64,000 bases of DNA from Guillardia theta CCMP2712 (lineage: Eukaryota; Cryptophyceae; Pyrenomonadales; Geminigeraceae): positions 683,830-747,829 of the forward strand of contig NW_005434666.1 in the NCBI RefSeq assembly GCF_000315625.1, read 5' to 3'. Below are positions 38,601 to 49,129 of this stretch, piece after piece. Position 1 is the first letter of the stretch. The number at the start of each line of letters is the position of its first letter. The position numbers and the translations under genes are program-made. The notes under the pieces were generated by a model. The model worked only from the letters and a program-made list of their open reading frames with translations. It did not search any database and was not told the DNA's origin.

Positions 38601-38930
38601 CCAGCACGGACAACAACGAGCTGGAGCAGCGATATCAATCTCTCGTCGACGAGGTACGCAGCCTCCCCTCCCCTCCCCTCCCCTCCCTTGCCCTCCTGCC
38701 AAGTGTCGTGCAACCTTCCCCTTGTTTGGCGTCTGCTGACTTGCGCTGGTGGCTCAGGTCGCCAGGTCTTATCACCTGCTCTCCTGGGCGACGGCGCATC
38801 CTTGCTTCCCCATGCGCCAGAGCGTAAGTGAGGAGGTGGCGGCGATGCGCGGGTGACGGCTGAGCAGGCGCTTCCCCTTCACTTCATCGCGGCCAGGCGA
38901 ATCTCAACAGCCTTGTCGGCGACTCTTTGA
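32610..38930 (+). CDS. MED13: Mediator kinase-module subunit 13
   Basis: Scaffold of the CDK8 kinase module of Mediator. The N-terminal exon (ATG 32610) has NIQELTIRGFIANSEDAVLL; ELWLFGTEKLQS (about 33210) matches the family N-domain. The small exons to about 34100 include CFVLLNDAFVNRAERLLLE. One large exon, 34778 to about 38100, carries a disordered acidic middle, then MID/PIWI-like blocks: VRWWEKLPLEPYSKKKDVVY, FFKELSCVYESAHLG, VPVLYILEPDF, and LHCCYSWSDDGLCLGAAITD with IGALGAAVPRDIEDWKEIL. Further exons end with VARSYHLLSWATAHPCFPMR joined to ALPLHFIAARRISTAL and TGA 38928-38930, matching the conserved ALSWL...LPIHF C-terminus. The length fits the family. It is tail-to-tail with CFAP61, 221 bp apart. 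No CDK8 or cyclin C gene lies in the window. Confidence 0.92.
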
Positions 38931-39151
38931 GGAGGAGGAGGAGGAGGATGGGCGTGAGCGAGGGGAGGGCGAGTAGCTAGGGAAGAGACAGGAATTAGGG
39001 AAGGGAAGAGGAGGAGAGGGAAGGGAAGGGACGAGTATTGTGGTGTGCTGTCATGATCGGAAAATAATAACTTAACAAAAACTCCTCCCCCCCTCCTCCC
39101 CTGCTGTCTCTCTCCCCCCCACACTCCCTTCGGAATTTCGTCGATTTCTCT

Positions 39152-39249
39152 TCACAGTGAGTTGCTCATGTCGGGAACGTCACCGACCACGAGGCCGACC
39201 TGCCAACCAGTGAGCGGCTGTGAAGCCAGGCATGCTGGGAGGTAGGAGG

Positions 39250-39317
<68 letters not shown>

Positions 39318-41702
39318 TCTCTGTTCACCTTTTCTGCTGTCTGGGCCCAGATGTTGTTGGACTGAATGTCGTAACTTCGAGCTGAAAAGAGCATCAGTGA
39401 GGGGAGGCAAGGGAGAGCGTGACAAGCAAGAGAGGGAAGAGGAGGGAGGAAGAGGAGGGAGGAAGAGAAGGAAGCGGAAGGAAGCGGAGGAATATGGAAC
39501 CTGCAGTCAGGTAGATGTTGAGATGATTGCTGTTGAGCTCCAAGAAATTGTTGAGACCATCCTATATCACACATCTCTCATCAGGTCTCCTCCTCCTCCT
39601 TATCATCATCATCATCATCACCTGCACGACTGTCTTCGTGTCCCCTGTCAGAGCTGTGTCTGTCAACCCGACCTCACTGGCAGACATGTCTCCATTCTTC
39701 ACTCGCCGCCAGAGCGTCTGTGAACCTATCATCCCTCCTGCCGCTCCTCCCTCGTGCTCCCTGTGTTCCTCCTGCTGCTCCTCCTCTCTCTTGCTCTGTT
39801 TCTCCCTCCCCTTCCCTCCCCTCCCTCCTGCTCCCACCCCTCGTTGCTCTCTCTCACTCTCTCTCTCTCCTCCTCCTCCTCCTCCTCCTCCTCCTCCTCC
39901 TCCTCCTCCTCCTCCTCCTCCTCCTCCTCCTCCTCCTCCTCCTCCTCCTCCTCCTCCTCCTCCTCCTCCTCCTCTCTCTCCTCACCTCGATCAGCGCTGT
40001 CATGTGTTCCGAATTCTCTGCCGCAGTCTCCAGCTGCTGTCGCAACGAAAGGAAGCGATCGTGAAAAAGGGCATGTGCCCAGTCCTCCAGCAGAAACTTT
40101 CTGTGAGACTTCAGTGAGCAAGCAGAGCTTGTCCCCCTCCTCCTCCCTCCGCAGCCATTGGATTCCCTCTCCTTATCCTGCCTCACCCTGTTCCATGTTC
40201 CCGCCCTCTCTTCCTCCCCCACTCCTCCTCCTCCTCCTCCTCCTCCTCCTCCTCCTCCTCCTCCTCCTCCTCTCTCACCGCATGTCCTTCACCAGCCCCA
40301 CGTCGCAGCGGTCGACGAGCTCGTTGAGGTAGCTCACTGACTGGCCCACCAGCCCCGCGAACCTCCAGGCCTGCGGCGTCTCCTCCGCGCTCAACATGGT
40401 GAGCGAGCTCATCCTCCCGTACTTGTCCACCTCGACCCGAGCATACGAGAGCTGCGGCTCCTGAACCTCCTGACCCACTCCCACGTCAGAGGAGGAAGGG
40501 AGGGGAAAGAGGGAGGGGAGGGGAGGGGAGGGGAGGGGAGGGTCACCGTAACCACGTCGCGGGAGATCATGTCTTCACTGTATCCCAATGGAAAGAGCGC
40601 AGGAGAGCTCCAGAAGCTGATGAGATGTTAGGAGAGAGGAGAGGAGAGGAGAGGAGAGGAGAGGAGAGGAGAGGAGTGGAGTGGAGTGGAGAGGAGAGGA
40701 GAGGAGAGGAGAGGAGAGGAGAGGAGAGGAGAGGAGAGGAGAGGGGAAGGCAGTGCGGGACAGAGGAGGAGAAGAGAGGAGAGTGGAGTCNNNNNNNNNN
40801 NNNNNNNNNNNNNNNNNNNNNNNNNNNNNNNNNNNNNNNNNNNNNNNNNNNNNNNNNNNNNNNNNNNNNNNNNNNNNNNNNNNNNNNNNNGAGAGGAGAG
40901 GAGAGGAGTGGAGTGGAGTGGAGAGGAGAGGAGAGGAGAGGAGAGGAGAGGAGAGGAGAGGAGAGGAGAGGAGAGGGGAAGGGCATGCGGGACCAGAGGA
41001 GGAGAAGAGAGGAGATGGAGTCACCGGCAGTAGTGCAGCCCTCCAGGAAGGAAAGCTGCCTCCGAGCACGCGCGGGTGAAGGGAGCGACTTTCTCTGAAC
41101 CTTTGCGCTCCTGCGCGATGGCGTCGGGATCGACCTCGAGCTGCAGAAGTCAGCTGAAGGGTTGAAGTAGAGGAGAGGGAGAGGAGGATGAAGATGAGGG
41201 GGGGGAGGAGGAGAAAAGAGAAAAGCAGCAGCAGGAGGAGGATGATGAAGGGAAGAAGAGTGAGGGCAAGCAGGAGAAGAAGGAAAAGGAGGAGAAAAGG
41301 GAGGAGGAGGAGGAGGAGGAGGAGGAGGAGGAGGAGGAGGAGGAGGAGGAGGAGGAGGAGGAGGAGGAGGAGGAGGAGGAGGAGGAGGAGGAGGAGGAGG
41401 AGGAAGGTACCAGCAGAGCTTCTGCAAGTCTTTGCCCCATCTCGAAGTGATTGAATTCATCCATCTTTCTCTTGTCCTGCATCCCTACTTAACAATCCGA
41501 CCCTCCTGCTCCTGCTCCTGCTCCTCCTGCTCCTGCTCCAGCTCCTGCTTCTCCTGCTCCTGCTCCCTCTCCTCCTCCTCGTTCTCACCTGAAATCTGCG
41601 AGCAAACTTCACCATCTCTCCTCCTGCGATGATCTTGGGGTCGTTCGTCTTGAATGAAATGTCGACCACAAGCCTGCAAGAAGAGATCAACGTAAATGGC
41701 GA

Positions 41703-41756
<54 letters not shown>

Positions 41757-41757
41757 A

Positions 41758-41795
<38 letters not shown>

Positions 41796-43912
41796 AATGA
41801 TGATGATGATGATGACGAGGAGGAGGAGGAGGAGGAGGAGGAGGAGGAGGAGGAGGCAAGGAAGGATTAAGGAAGAGCATCAACACCGACAGAGGGGATG
41901 AGGAAGAACCTGCCATCGAAGACGAGAGATTGATCGTTGATGGCTGAGAACAAATCCTTGTCCACCCCCCGCTCACCGAGAAGAATGAGGAGGGAGCATG
42001 GCAGACTCTCCTCCTGCACATAGACAGAGAGTGAGAGGAGGAGGAAGAGGGAAAGTTGGAGGGAGGGAGGAAAAGGGTGACAAGGAGGAGGCAGAGTAAA
42101 GGAAGGATTGAACAAAGGGTGCGAGCACAGAAAACTCTCTGACCTCTTTTGTGACAACTCCCGTCACTCGCTGAGCTCGTTGCTCCACCTCTCGAATGTC
42201 GCAGCCGGTCTTGAGCTGGACTCCGCTCCTCTTCGCCGCTTCCACCACAAGCTCGTCCACCCGCTCGTCTCCCGTCGGCCTCAACTTCTTGTGGGGACAG
42301 GCGATGGTGATGCTGCCGGCAACTCCCTCCTCCTGCAGCCTCCGCGCGCTCACAAACACGTCGAGGGAGGAGCCGAAGATGACGACGTTGAGATTCTGCG
42401 AGAGAGAGATGAGGGAGCGGAGGGAAGAGAGAGAGGAGGGGAGAGCACGGAGTGGGAAGGGAAGAAAGGAGGGAACGGAGGGGAATCAAGCATGGAAGGA
42501 GGAAGGAGTACAGGAGGGGAGAGGAAAGGGGAGAAGAGCAGAGGAGGAGGGGATGAGGAGAGGAATACAGGAGGACAGGATGAAAGGAGGAGGAGGAGGA
42601 GGAGGAGGAGGAGGAGGAGGAGAGTGATGGCGTCACCTGAAGGTTCGGCTGATTCTTCAGCCATGCATGGAGTGCATCCTCCTGGTAGAGGTTGAAGGGT
42701 GAGAAGACTCCATCGACGTCCCTGCGTTGAAGACATGAGAAGAGATGACAGGAGGAGGAGGAGGAGGAGGAGGAGGAGGAGGGGGAGGAGCCAACCAGAG
42801 CTGCAGTCTGTCCATGATGGTATCACGGAACCCAGCTGCTAGGACGAGGTGATCATACTTCATCTCCACAGTCTCCCCGTTGTCCATCCTTACGCTCACC
42901 ACCTGCTCCTCCCTGTCCAGCTGAGCGATGTTCCCCTCCACCACCCTGCATCCTCTGCTGACCGCATGCTGCCGGTACTCCGGGTCAGAAAGGCTCAGGC
43001 TCCTCCTCTTGTACAGTGGAGGCCGGAGGGAGAGGCCGCCGGAGGAGACGTAGGAGACGCGGTGGAGGTTGAGGTAGGGGACGCTCATGATGGCGTCGGC
43101 GAACCCGACGGAAGTCTCGGAGCCTCCGATGATGACGATGCGGTCGTCGAGGTCTTTCTTGGGCTGGCTGAGGAGTCGGAAGTTGGTGTGCAGAAGGGCC
43201 GGGGGGCCCTCGGGCATCGGCAAGTTCGGCTCCAGTGCAGTCTTGGCAGGGTCGAGGTCCTGCGGGGGAGAGGAGGGAGCGAGTCTGCGGCAGGGGATGT
43301 AGGTGAGGGTGTCGTAGGCGCGGGGCATGGCCTTGGCGTCCCGGACGGAGGCATGCAGGCAGAAAGTCTCAGTGATGCGAAGAAGCTCTCTCAGGATCTC
43401 GGGGACGCGCTTGAGGAAGATGGGGTTGACCAGGAGGTGCAAGAGCTCTAGATGCTCGTCACTGCCGTACAGCCCCGGGCTCATGAACTGCTCGAGCTCG
43501 AACCACTTGGAGAAGGTAGCTGGCTCCTTGCTGGGGGTGACCACGGCGATGGCTGATAGCTGGCCCTCCAGGCGAGCGAGGAAGACAGACTCCAGCTTCG
43601 CTGCGTCCCTGAGGGAGGAAAGAACCTGATCCTTGCTCTGCTCTCCCTCAAGGAAGTCGCTCACCTCCTCCACGTCGCCCTCTCCTGCTCTGCTCACCTG
43701 CATCGGCCACAAGAGGGACGCCCGATGACAGATGTAGAGAGCATGCGAGAAGTTGCAGCCGAGCTTCTCTGGCACGGGATGGAAGAGATGGATCAAGCTG
43801 CTCTGCCTTGCCGTGTGACGCTTTGTGAGGATACAGTACTCCTTGTCGGGGAACAAATCCAGCGCTGGCTCGAGCAGTTTGTGCACCTGCAGATCTCTTT
43901 AGTCATGACGAT

Positions 43913-43963
<51 letters not shown>

Positions 43964-44013
43964 GATGATGATGATAACGGAGATGATGATAATGGAGACG
44001 ATAACGGAGATGA

Positions 44014-44051
<38 letters not shown>

Positions 44052-44078
44052 AACGGAGATGATGATGATGATAACGGA

Positions 44079-44127
<49 letters not shown>

Positions 44128-45394
44128 CATTTTTGTTATTCAAACCTGGCTGTCAAGTCTGGGGTCGAGGCAGAAGAGTGTGATGCAAACAGTGTTGGAC
44201 GAGAGAGTCTGCAAGTCCACTGAAGGCTCAGGATGCGCCAAGAACTCTCCGATCTCCATGAGAGCTTCTTCCTCTGCTGCTTCAATCCGCTGCGCAAGCT
44301 CCTGGTCGAACATTTCTTCTCGCTCCTTCTCCTCTGCTTCCAGCTCCTCTGGCGTCTTGTCAGCCTGTGAGGGGATCGGTCACGCACACCTCTCCTCCTC
44401 TCTTGCGGAAACGACTTACATCCTCTTCCTCCTGCTTGTCCGCACGCTCGTCCATCATCTGGCTGTACTCCTCCTCCACCTCCTCCCGAGCCGCGCGCCT
44501 CGCCTCCGCCAACATCTCCTGCACCTGCCGCTCGTGTTCCTCCTTCCTCATCCTCTCCCGCGCCACGTGGTCCTCGTGCAGCTTGACGGCTGCCTCGGCG
44601 TATCCCTGCACAAGGAAATCGTACGTCTCCAGCTCGAATGCCTCTTGCAGCGCCGCCAGGCTCATGTCGCCGGTCACTCCCAGGATCCCCACCGCCTTCC
44701 CGTTCAGCTCAGCCACCAGCGCCTTGTTGGTCTCGTCCTGCGACTGAATCATCTGGGCAAGGAAGAACTCCCCGTACGCGTCCGCGTCCTCGTTCTGTGC
44801 CTTGAAGATGGGCATCAGGTCGTCGTGATCCTCCACCATCGCCAGTCGCACCACCACCTCCCCCACCACCTCCTTGCGGTTCACATGGTAGCAGCCATAG
44901 TTGTTCTTGACGTCGGCCTGGAGCACCAGAGGCTCGAAGTTTCCCAGAAGGGGTTTGAAGAGAGGGATGCTGACGGGGATGAAAAGCAGGACATGCTCCA
45001 CCTGCGAGAAGGTGTTGAATGCCATCTTGAGCACCTCGTTGAGAGCCTGTTCCTCATGCGCGTGCTCCGAATGAAAGAAGTTGAGCACCAGCGTGTTCGA
45101 GTAGTCGACGTCCTCTCCGTCTCCCATGTTTGTACTCCACATCCTCTTGACGTCATCGATCCACATAGACGGCTTGAAGTCTCCAACTAGCGGAGCATGG
45201 TGGAACGCTGCAAACCCAACCAGCCCGCCATCGTCGTCCTCCACGCAGCAGGAGAGGGCGCATCTTTCCATCATCCGGATGAGATCGAAGGGTCCCCAGT
45301 GTTTCTCAAGGATGGAGGACTCTACCTCGCACAGGCTCTGAACCCTCTCCCTCTCTCCTTGCCCTCCTCCCGCCCTCCTCGTCCTTACTGCCAT
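39152..45394 (-). CDS. CFAP61: Cilia- and flagella-associated protein 61
   Basis: Component of the calmodulin- and spoke-associated complex at the base of axonemal radial spokes; it implies motile flagella. The ATG is at 45394. Exon 1 (to about 44390) holds the acetyltransferase-like N-domain: ALNEVLKMAFNTFSQVEHVL, VRLAMVEDHDDLMPIF, YGEFFLAQMIQSQDE. Exon 44364-44139 ends CITLFCLDPRLDSQ and joins VHKLLEPALDLFPDKEYCIL. Residues downstream include ALYICHRASLLW, a Rossmann-like DDRIVIIGGSETSVGFADAI, KYDHLVLAAGF, NVVIFGSSLDVFVSARRLQ and LVVDISFKTNDPKIIAGGEM. C-terminal exons include LEVDPDAIAQERKG, FAGLVGQSVSYLNELVDRCD and DWAHALFHDRFLSLRQQLE. Nearly every intron carries a microsatellite. One intron contains the assembly gap 40791-40890. 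The last exons (39150-39600) are uncertain. Confidence 0.9.
39252..39315. repeat. (AGC)n microsatellite
   Basis: About 21 AGC triplets near the 3' end of CFAP61, probably intronic. Its poly-Ala/poly-Leu translations are not supported as coding. Confidence 0.85.
39869..39974. repeat. (TCC)n microsatellite in CFAP61 intron
   Basis: About 35 uninterrupted TCC triplets (GGA on the coding strand). Confidence 0.9.
40219..40271. repeat. (TCC)n microsatellite in CFAP61 intron
   Basis: About 17 TCC triplets between the exons for EDWAHALFHDRF and GLVGQSVSYLNE. Confidence 0.85.
40632..41023. repeat. (GAGAG)n pentamer array split by an assembly gap
   Basis: GAGAG-type pentamers with GAGTG variants on both sides of the N run. 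The array is followed on each side by a near-identical unit (40741-40790 and 40973-41023), which suggests the same locus was assembled twice. Confidence 0.85.
40791..40890. other. Assembly gap (100 N)
   Basis: Placeholder gap of exactly 100 N inside the pentamer array in a CFAP61 intron. Confidence 0.99.
41301..41405. repeat. (GGA)n microsatellite in CFAP61 intron
   Basis: About 33 GGA triplets (TCC on the coding strand) just before the exon coding MDEFNHFEMGQRLAEALL. Confidence 0.9.
41703..41856. repeat. Compound (GAT)n-(GGA)n microsatellite in CFAP61 intron
   Basis: GAT triplets with two GATAAT interruptions, followed directly by GGA triplets. Poly-Met, poly-Asp and poly-His readings are artefacts. 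Confidence 0.9.
42589..42622. repeat. (GGA)n tract in CFAP61 intron
   Basis: Eleven GGA triplets at the end of a long GA-rich intron (42400-42625). A second, shorter GGA tract lies in the next intron at about 42752-42785. Confidence 0.8.
43907..44127. repeat. (GACGAG)n and (GAT)n compound repeat in CFAP61 intron
   Basis: A GACGAG hexamer run (43907-43955), then GAT triplets broken by several GATAACGGA units up to 44127. It fills nearly the whole intron between the FCLDPRLDSQ and VHKLLEPALD exons. Confidence 0.9.
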
Positions 45395-46146
45395 GACGTT
45401 CAACGGCTATCGGTCTTCCAGCTTCACCGGTACTCCAACGCCTTTTGTTCAACCCCTCAATTCCTCTGTACTCGTTGAAGAGGAACGACACATAGGTGGG
45501 TGGGGTACTTCAGACTACCCTTCGTTTACCATGCTTATAAGGTAAAAATGGAGGGTACTTCATAAAATTTTGGGGTCATTGAGGTGAAGAGGTAGGGGTG
45601 GACAGGAGGGTGATAACTCGAGCCATGGCACTGCGGTAAGGCAGCTTCGGGGGATGGAGGCGGGGAGGACGGGAGGGGAGGAGGGGAGGGAAGAGAGGAG
45701 AGAGGAGATGGCAGATGTACAGTATCAGATGAAGATACAAAGTGGTAGATTGGTTGGAAGGGGGACGGAAAGAGAGGGGGACAGGGCAAGAATGTCAGAG
45801 GGTGAGTACTGAAGCGACGAGGAAAAAGGAGGGGAAAAGGAGGTGAGAGGGGAGAAAGGATCGAGAGTAAGGGAAATGTGTGTTGGGCATTAGAAGGTTG
45901 CTGAACGGAGAAGGTGGGCATGTGAGATATGATGATGGTTGTGGTAGGGGAAGGGTGGAATGGGATCTTGCAGAACGAGGTCAAGTGAGATGGCCGGGGT
46001 TTCTTTAATCTGGCGAAGAGAAGTCCAATAGGGTAGAGAACCTCATGAAGTAGAGGGAATGGAAAGATGGTGTAGGAGAAGGCTGTGTGAGGAGCTGGAA
46101 AGGAAGAGGAGAGAGGATCGGTCGGTATCGGAGGCATTGATTTAAT
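45395..46146. promoter_or_regulatory. Head-to-head spacer between CFAP61 and bL9
   Basis: G-rich + strand with GGTGGGTGGGGTACTTC (about 45496), GGGTACTTC again (45553), GGGGTCATTGAGG (45572) and GAGGGTGATAAC (about 45607). GA-rich sequence follows to about 46000. No supported exon; a long minus ORF here is low complexity. Confidence 0.5.
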
Positions 46147-46937
46147 ATGAACAGGTTGATCTCCGGTATGGCGAAGGCCTGCGTTCCGCAGCAGACCTCG
46201 GCCCTCAGTCTTGCATGGAGGATGGGGAGTGTCCGCGGCGTGAAGGCTAGCTCCCGAACGGTGAAGGTGATTCTCAAGCAGGACATGGAGCACTTGGGGT
46301 TTCGTGGCGAGTTGCATGCAGTTAGGCCCGGTGAGATGGTAACTGGTCTCCTGCTGCTGCTGCTGATCGACCTCGCAGGCCATGCTCGAAATTATTTGAT
46401 ACCGCAGAAGATAGCTGTTTATGCCACCCTGGACAACATGCAGAAATACTTAACTACCAGTGAGGAGGAAGCACAGTTGAAGAACGAAGAGAAAGTGAGA
46501 AGAGACTGATCGTAGGCCCTGCGATGCTGATGGTTCTGCTGCCAGATACGACAAAGGAGGATGGAGAAGCAGCTGTCGAAGCTGAAGTTGACGATGAAGA
46601 GACACAGCGTTGAGGATGGCAAGCTCTACGGGTCTGTGACAGCAAAGAACATCTCAGATAAACTCGCCAAGTAGACGATGATCCTTGCAAGTTTGATCAG
46701 ACCTGACAGCTCGATACAGGATAGACATGGAGATCAAGCCCGAGGACATCCTTCTTGAGGCCCCCATCAAGGTGCTGTTGAATTCTCCTTGGCTCCGAAT
46801 CTTAATCTCTTTTTTCTTCCTTTCCTGCCTCATCGATTCTCCTGAACTCAAAACAGGAACTGGGAAGTTTCGATATTCCTGTTCGTTGGGAGGGCAACCG
46901 TACAGCAACTCTCAAGCTTGAAGTGTTGAAGCGGTGA
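46147..46937 (+). CDS. MRPL9: Mitochondrial large-subunit ribosomal protein bL9
   Basis: Binds 23S-type rRNA in the large ribosomal subunit. The ATG at 46147 opens an Arg/Ser-rich presequence (MNRLISGMAKACVPQ), then the bL9 N-domain VKVILKQDMEHLGFRGEL and AVRPG. An intron with a GTGAGA donor follows, then HARNYLIPQKIAVYATLDN, the hallmark of the family. The next exons carry RMEKQLSKLKLTMKRHSVED, KLYGSVTAKNISDKLAK and IDMEIKPEDILLEAPIK, then ELGSFDIPVRWEGNRTATLK, ending TGA 46935-46937. Both bL9 domains are present. The presequence and the context favour mitochondria; a plastid target is not excluded. Confidence 0.9.
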
Positions 46938-47242
46938 GGTGCTTGAGTAAACGGTGTCATGCAGCTGAGAGCAGAGGAGCAATCAAAATGAGACTTTCAA
47001 AATGTCGGCTCTGTTCTTCTCGGATCGCTAGCTTCACGTTTGCTTTCGAATGAAATACAATCGAAATCGATGGGGCATCCATCATTTCTGCAACATTTGA
47101 ATGTTTCCTGTACGAACCAAACTGACAAGAATTCATTGCTATTTCATCATAGTCGACTATGTACATGGATCAATTTGATTCTAGACCAATGTGTACAGGG
47201 GTAACTGCTCCTGAGCTGTTAATCTTTCACATTAACATTTCA

Positions 47243-48399
47243 TCAATCTTCTCCCCAGCCCTTCAACTTCCCAGGGTCAGGAACCGGAGGCCAACCACGT
47301 GCTTTGATTCTCCGAATCTTGCGTTCGTTAAAGACTGCATAGCCACCCTGCTGCTTCAAGGTGTCGTGAACCTGCCGAGCACGCAGTCATGATCTATCGC
47401 AAGATCCAAGGAAAGAGAGCAACAAGCAGGAGCACAACCATCGGACGTAAATGAGTTAAAGGTGGGTGACGTTGGGGATGGTGCGACATTTCTATGCGCG
47501 GGGGGGAAAGCAGACAAGAAGAGAAGGGAGAGAGCCAGCGAGACAACTCGAGCACAGGAGGACTTGGACCCACCGGGCAGCCGTGTGTGTACAGGCGGTT
47601 GAGGGACGTGTCTCGTAGCAGCGCTAGGAATACACGTCAGGACATTCTTGACACTGTCATATCACATCAATCTACTCACGTTCTGGTAATGTTGGTATCG
47701 GGTTGCCTCTGATGTCTAGTTTCTGCAGTGATGACATCTCACCAAACTCTTCCGGAATCATTTCTATCTTGTTGAATGACACGTTGAATTCAACCAACTT
47801 GCCCAATCCGCTCAGTTCCGGCGGGAGCTCCTGAGTATACAAATCGAAATCAGTGCTTGCCCCTCCCTGAAGACTGAAGGTCTTTCTCACCTCGATCAAG
47901 TTTTCTCCAACGTTGAGGTACAAGAGCGAAACGCAATTTTTCAAAGCAGAAGGAATCTCAACCAATCTGTTGTGGGAGAGGTCCAATTGCTCCAACAATT
48001 TCAGTTGCCCCAGTTGTTCAGGAATAACATCAATGACGTTGTTGCTGACGATGATTTCTTTGAGAGCAACCTGCAAAAGCTGTCAACATAAAGTCTTGTG
48101 GATCATACACCAAGTACGCAGTCTCCGATGCTGCTCGGCAGTTTTGACAAAAAGTTCTGAGACAGGTTCAAACTCTCTAACTTGTACAGCCGACCGATCT
48201 CAAATGGCATCTCTACAATCCTGTTGGAGCTCAAGTCCACCTCTCTCAGCTTCGGCATGAAGGGCAAACGTCGAGGACACGCGGGCAGCTTCGCGTTCCT
48301 CAGCACAAAAGTTTTCGATTTCCTGGCATGGCTCTCTGCCTGATGGATTGCCCTAATGTCGAGTGGCTCCGCGACAGGAACGGAAAACATGATCCCCAT
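47243..48399 (-). CDS. Leucine-rich-repeat protein
   Basis: Short intracellular-type LRR protein of about seven repeats, without signal peptide or membrane helix. The ATG at 48399 (MGIMFSVPVAEPLDI) leads to repeats with the LxxLxLSxNxIxxIP pattern: LREVDLSSNRIVEMPFEIG, LESLNLSQNFLSKLPSSIG, LKEIIVSNNVIDVIPEQLG, LEQLDLSHNRLVEIPSALK, LLYLNVGENLIEV, LVEFNVSFNKIEMIPEEFG and LQKLDIRGNPIPTLPE. An in-phase join adds PLLRDTSLNRLYTHG. A last exon with DTLKQQGGYAVFNERKIRRI and ARGWPPVPDPGKLKG ends at TGA 47243-47245. The start may lie further upstream. It is tail-to-tail with bL9, 305 bp apart. Confidence 0.82.
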
Positions 48400-49129
48400 C
48401 ACCTGGGGTTGTCTGAGCAGCTTCTTCCTCTCCTTTCAGAGCTCCCCAGTCCTTGGACCAACACAAACCCCTCCAACGCTCACAACTTCCCGACGCATTC
48501 GATCCGTCCGATTCAACCCGTTGGATGGTTGACACGTGCGCATTTCAGGTTCGTGTGAGCTCCTCCTTCACATTCTATCAGAGCATTTGGAGCACAGATC
48601 TTTCGGTTCTGTCTCGCCTCAACAGACCGTCTGCTACTTGTGAGCTAAATCCTTACCGCCCGCACTCCCCACTCCTTCCTCTGAGTTTCGCTCGCTCAAA
48701 GTTGTAGTCCACCTTGACAATGATATCCCTGTCTAGAGCACTTCTTCACATCACAAGAAGACTCCTTCTCTCGCCTGACCCTTCCTCCTCCTCCTCCTCC
48801 CCCTTGTTGCTCCCCGGGTCCCTCCCAAGGCACGTTCACCGCCATGGCGAAATGAGACAACGGAAGTCTCCCCCGCCTCAGAGCTAACAAACTTGCTGTG
48901 GAGAGGTGGGGTAGTATACGTAGTCTTCTTGGGGGTAGGGGTTGATGACACGCAGGGGTTCCAAAGCTACCCATTATTGGTGGGGTGGGTAATCAGCACC
49001 AAGTAAACTGGGGAAGCAGGGTAGTAGGGAGTGGAGATGGAGGGGTGGGGTGTACAACCAGCAGACACACAAGTGGTCATACGACAAGGGGGCGCGAGGG
49101 GTGGGGTGGGTAGCGGCGGCTGTGCAACT
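48400..49129. promoter_or_regulatory. Head-to-head spacer between LRR and CYB5R genes
   Basis: G-rich on the + strand from about 48900 to 49120 and containing TGGGGTGGGTAATCAGCACC (48981-49000), the third copy of an element also found at 8271 and 23433. Confidence 0.55.

Noticed and set aside
39754-40332. Long + ORFs with poly-Ser, poly-Leu or poly-Pro
   Set aside because: Pure translations of TCC microsatellites lying in introns of CFAP61 on the other strand.
40567-41460. Minus-strand ORF of 297 aa across the N gap
   Set aside because: Reads through N bases and through pentamer and GGA repeats; the real CFAP61 exons use other frames here.
43725-44183. Acidic Thr-Arg/Asp-repeat ORF
   Set aside because: Antisense reading of the GACGAG/GAT repeat in a CFAP61 intron.
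45535-46383. Minus-strand ORF of 282 aa upstream of CFAP61
   Set aside because: Low-complexity Pro/Ser/Phe translation of GA-rich spacer and antisense to the first bL9 exon.
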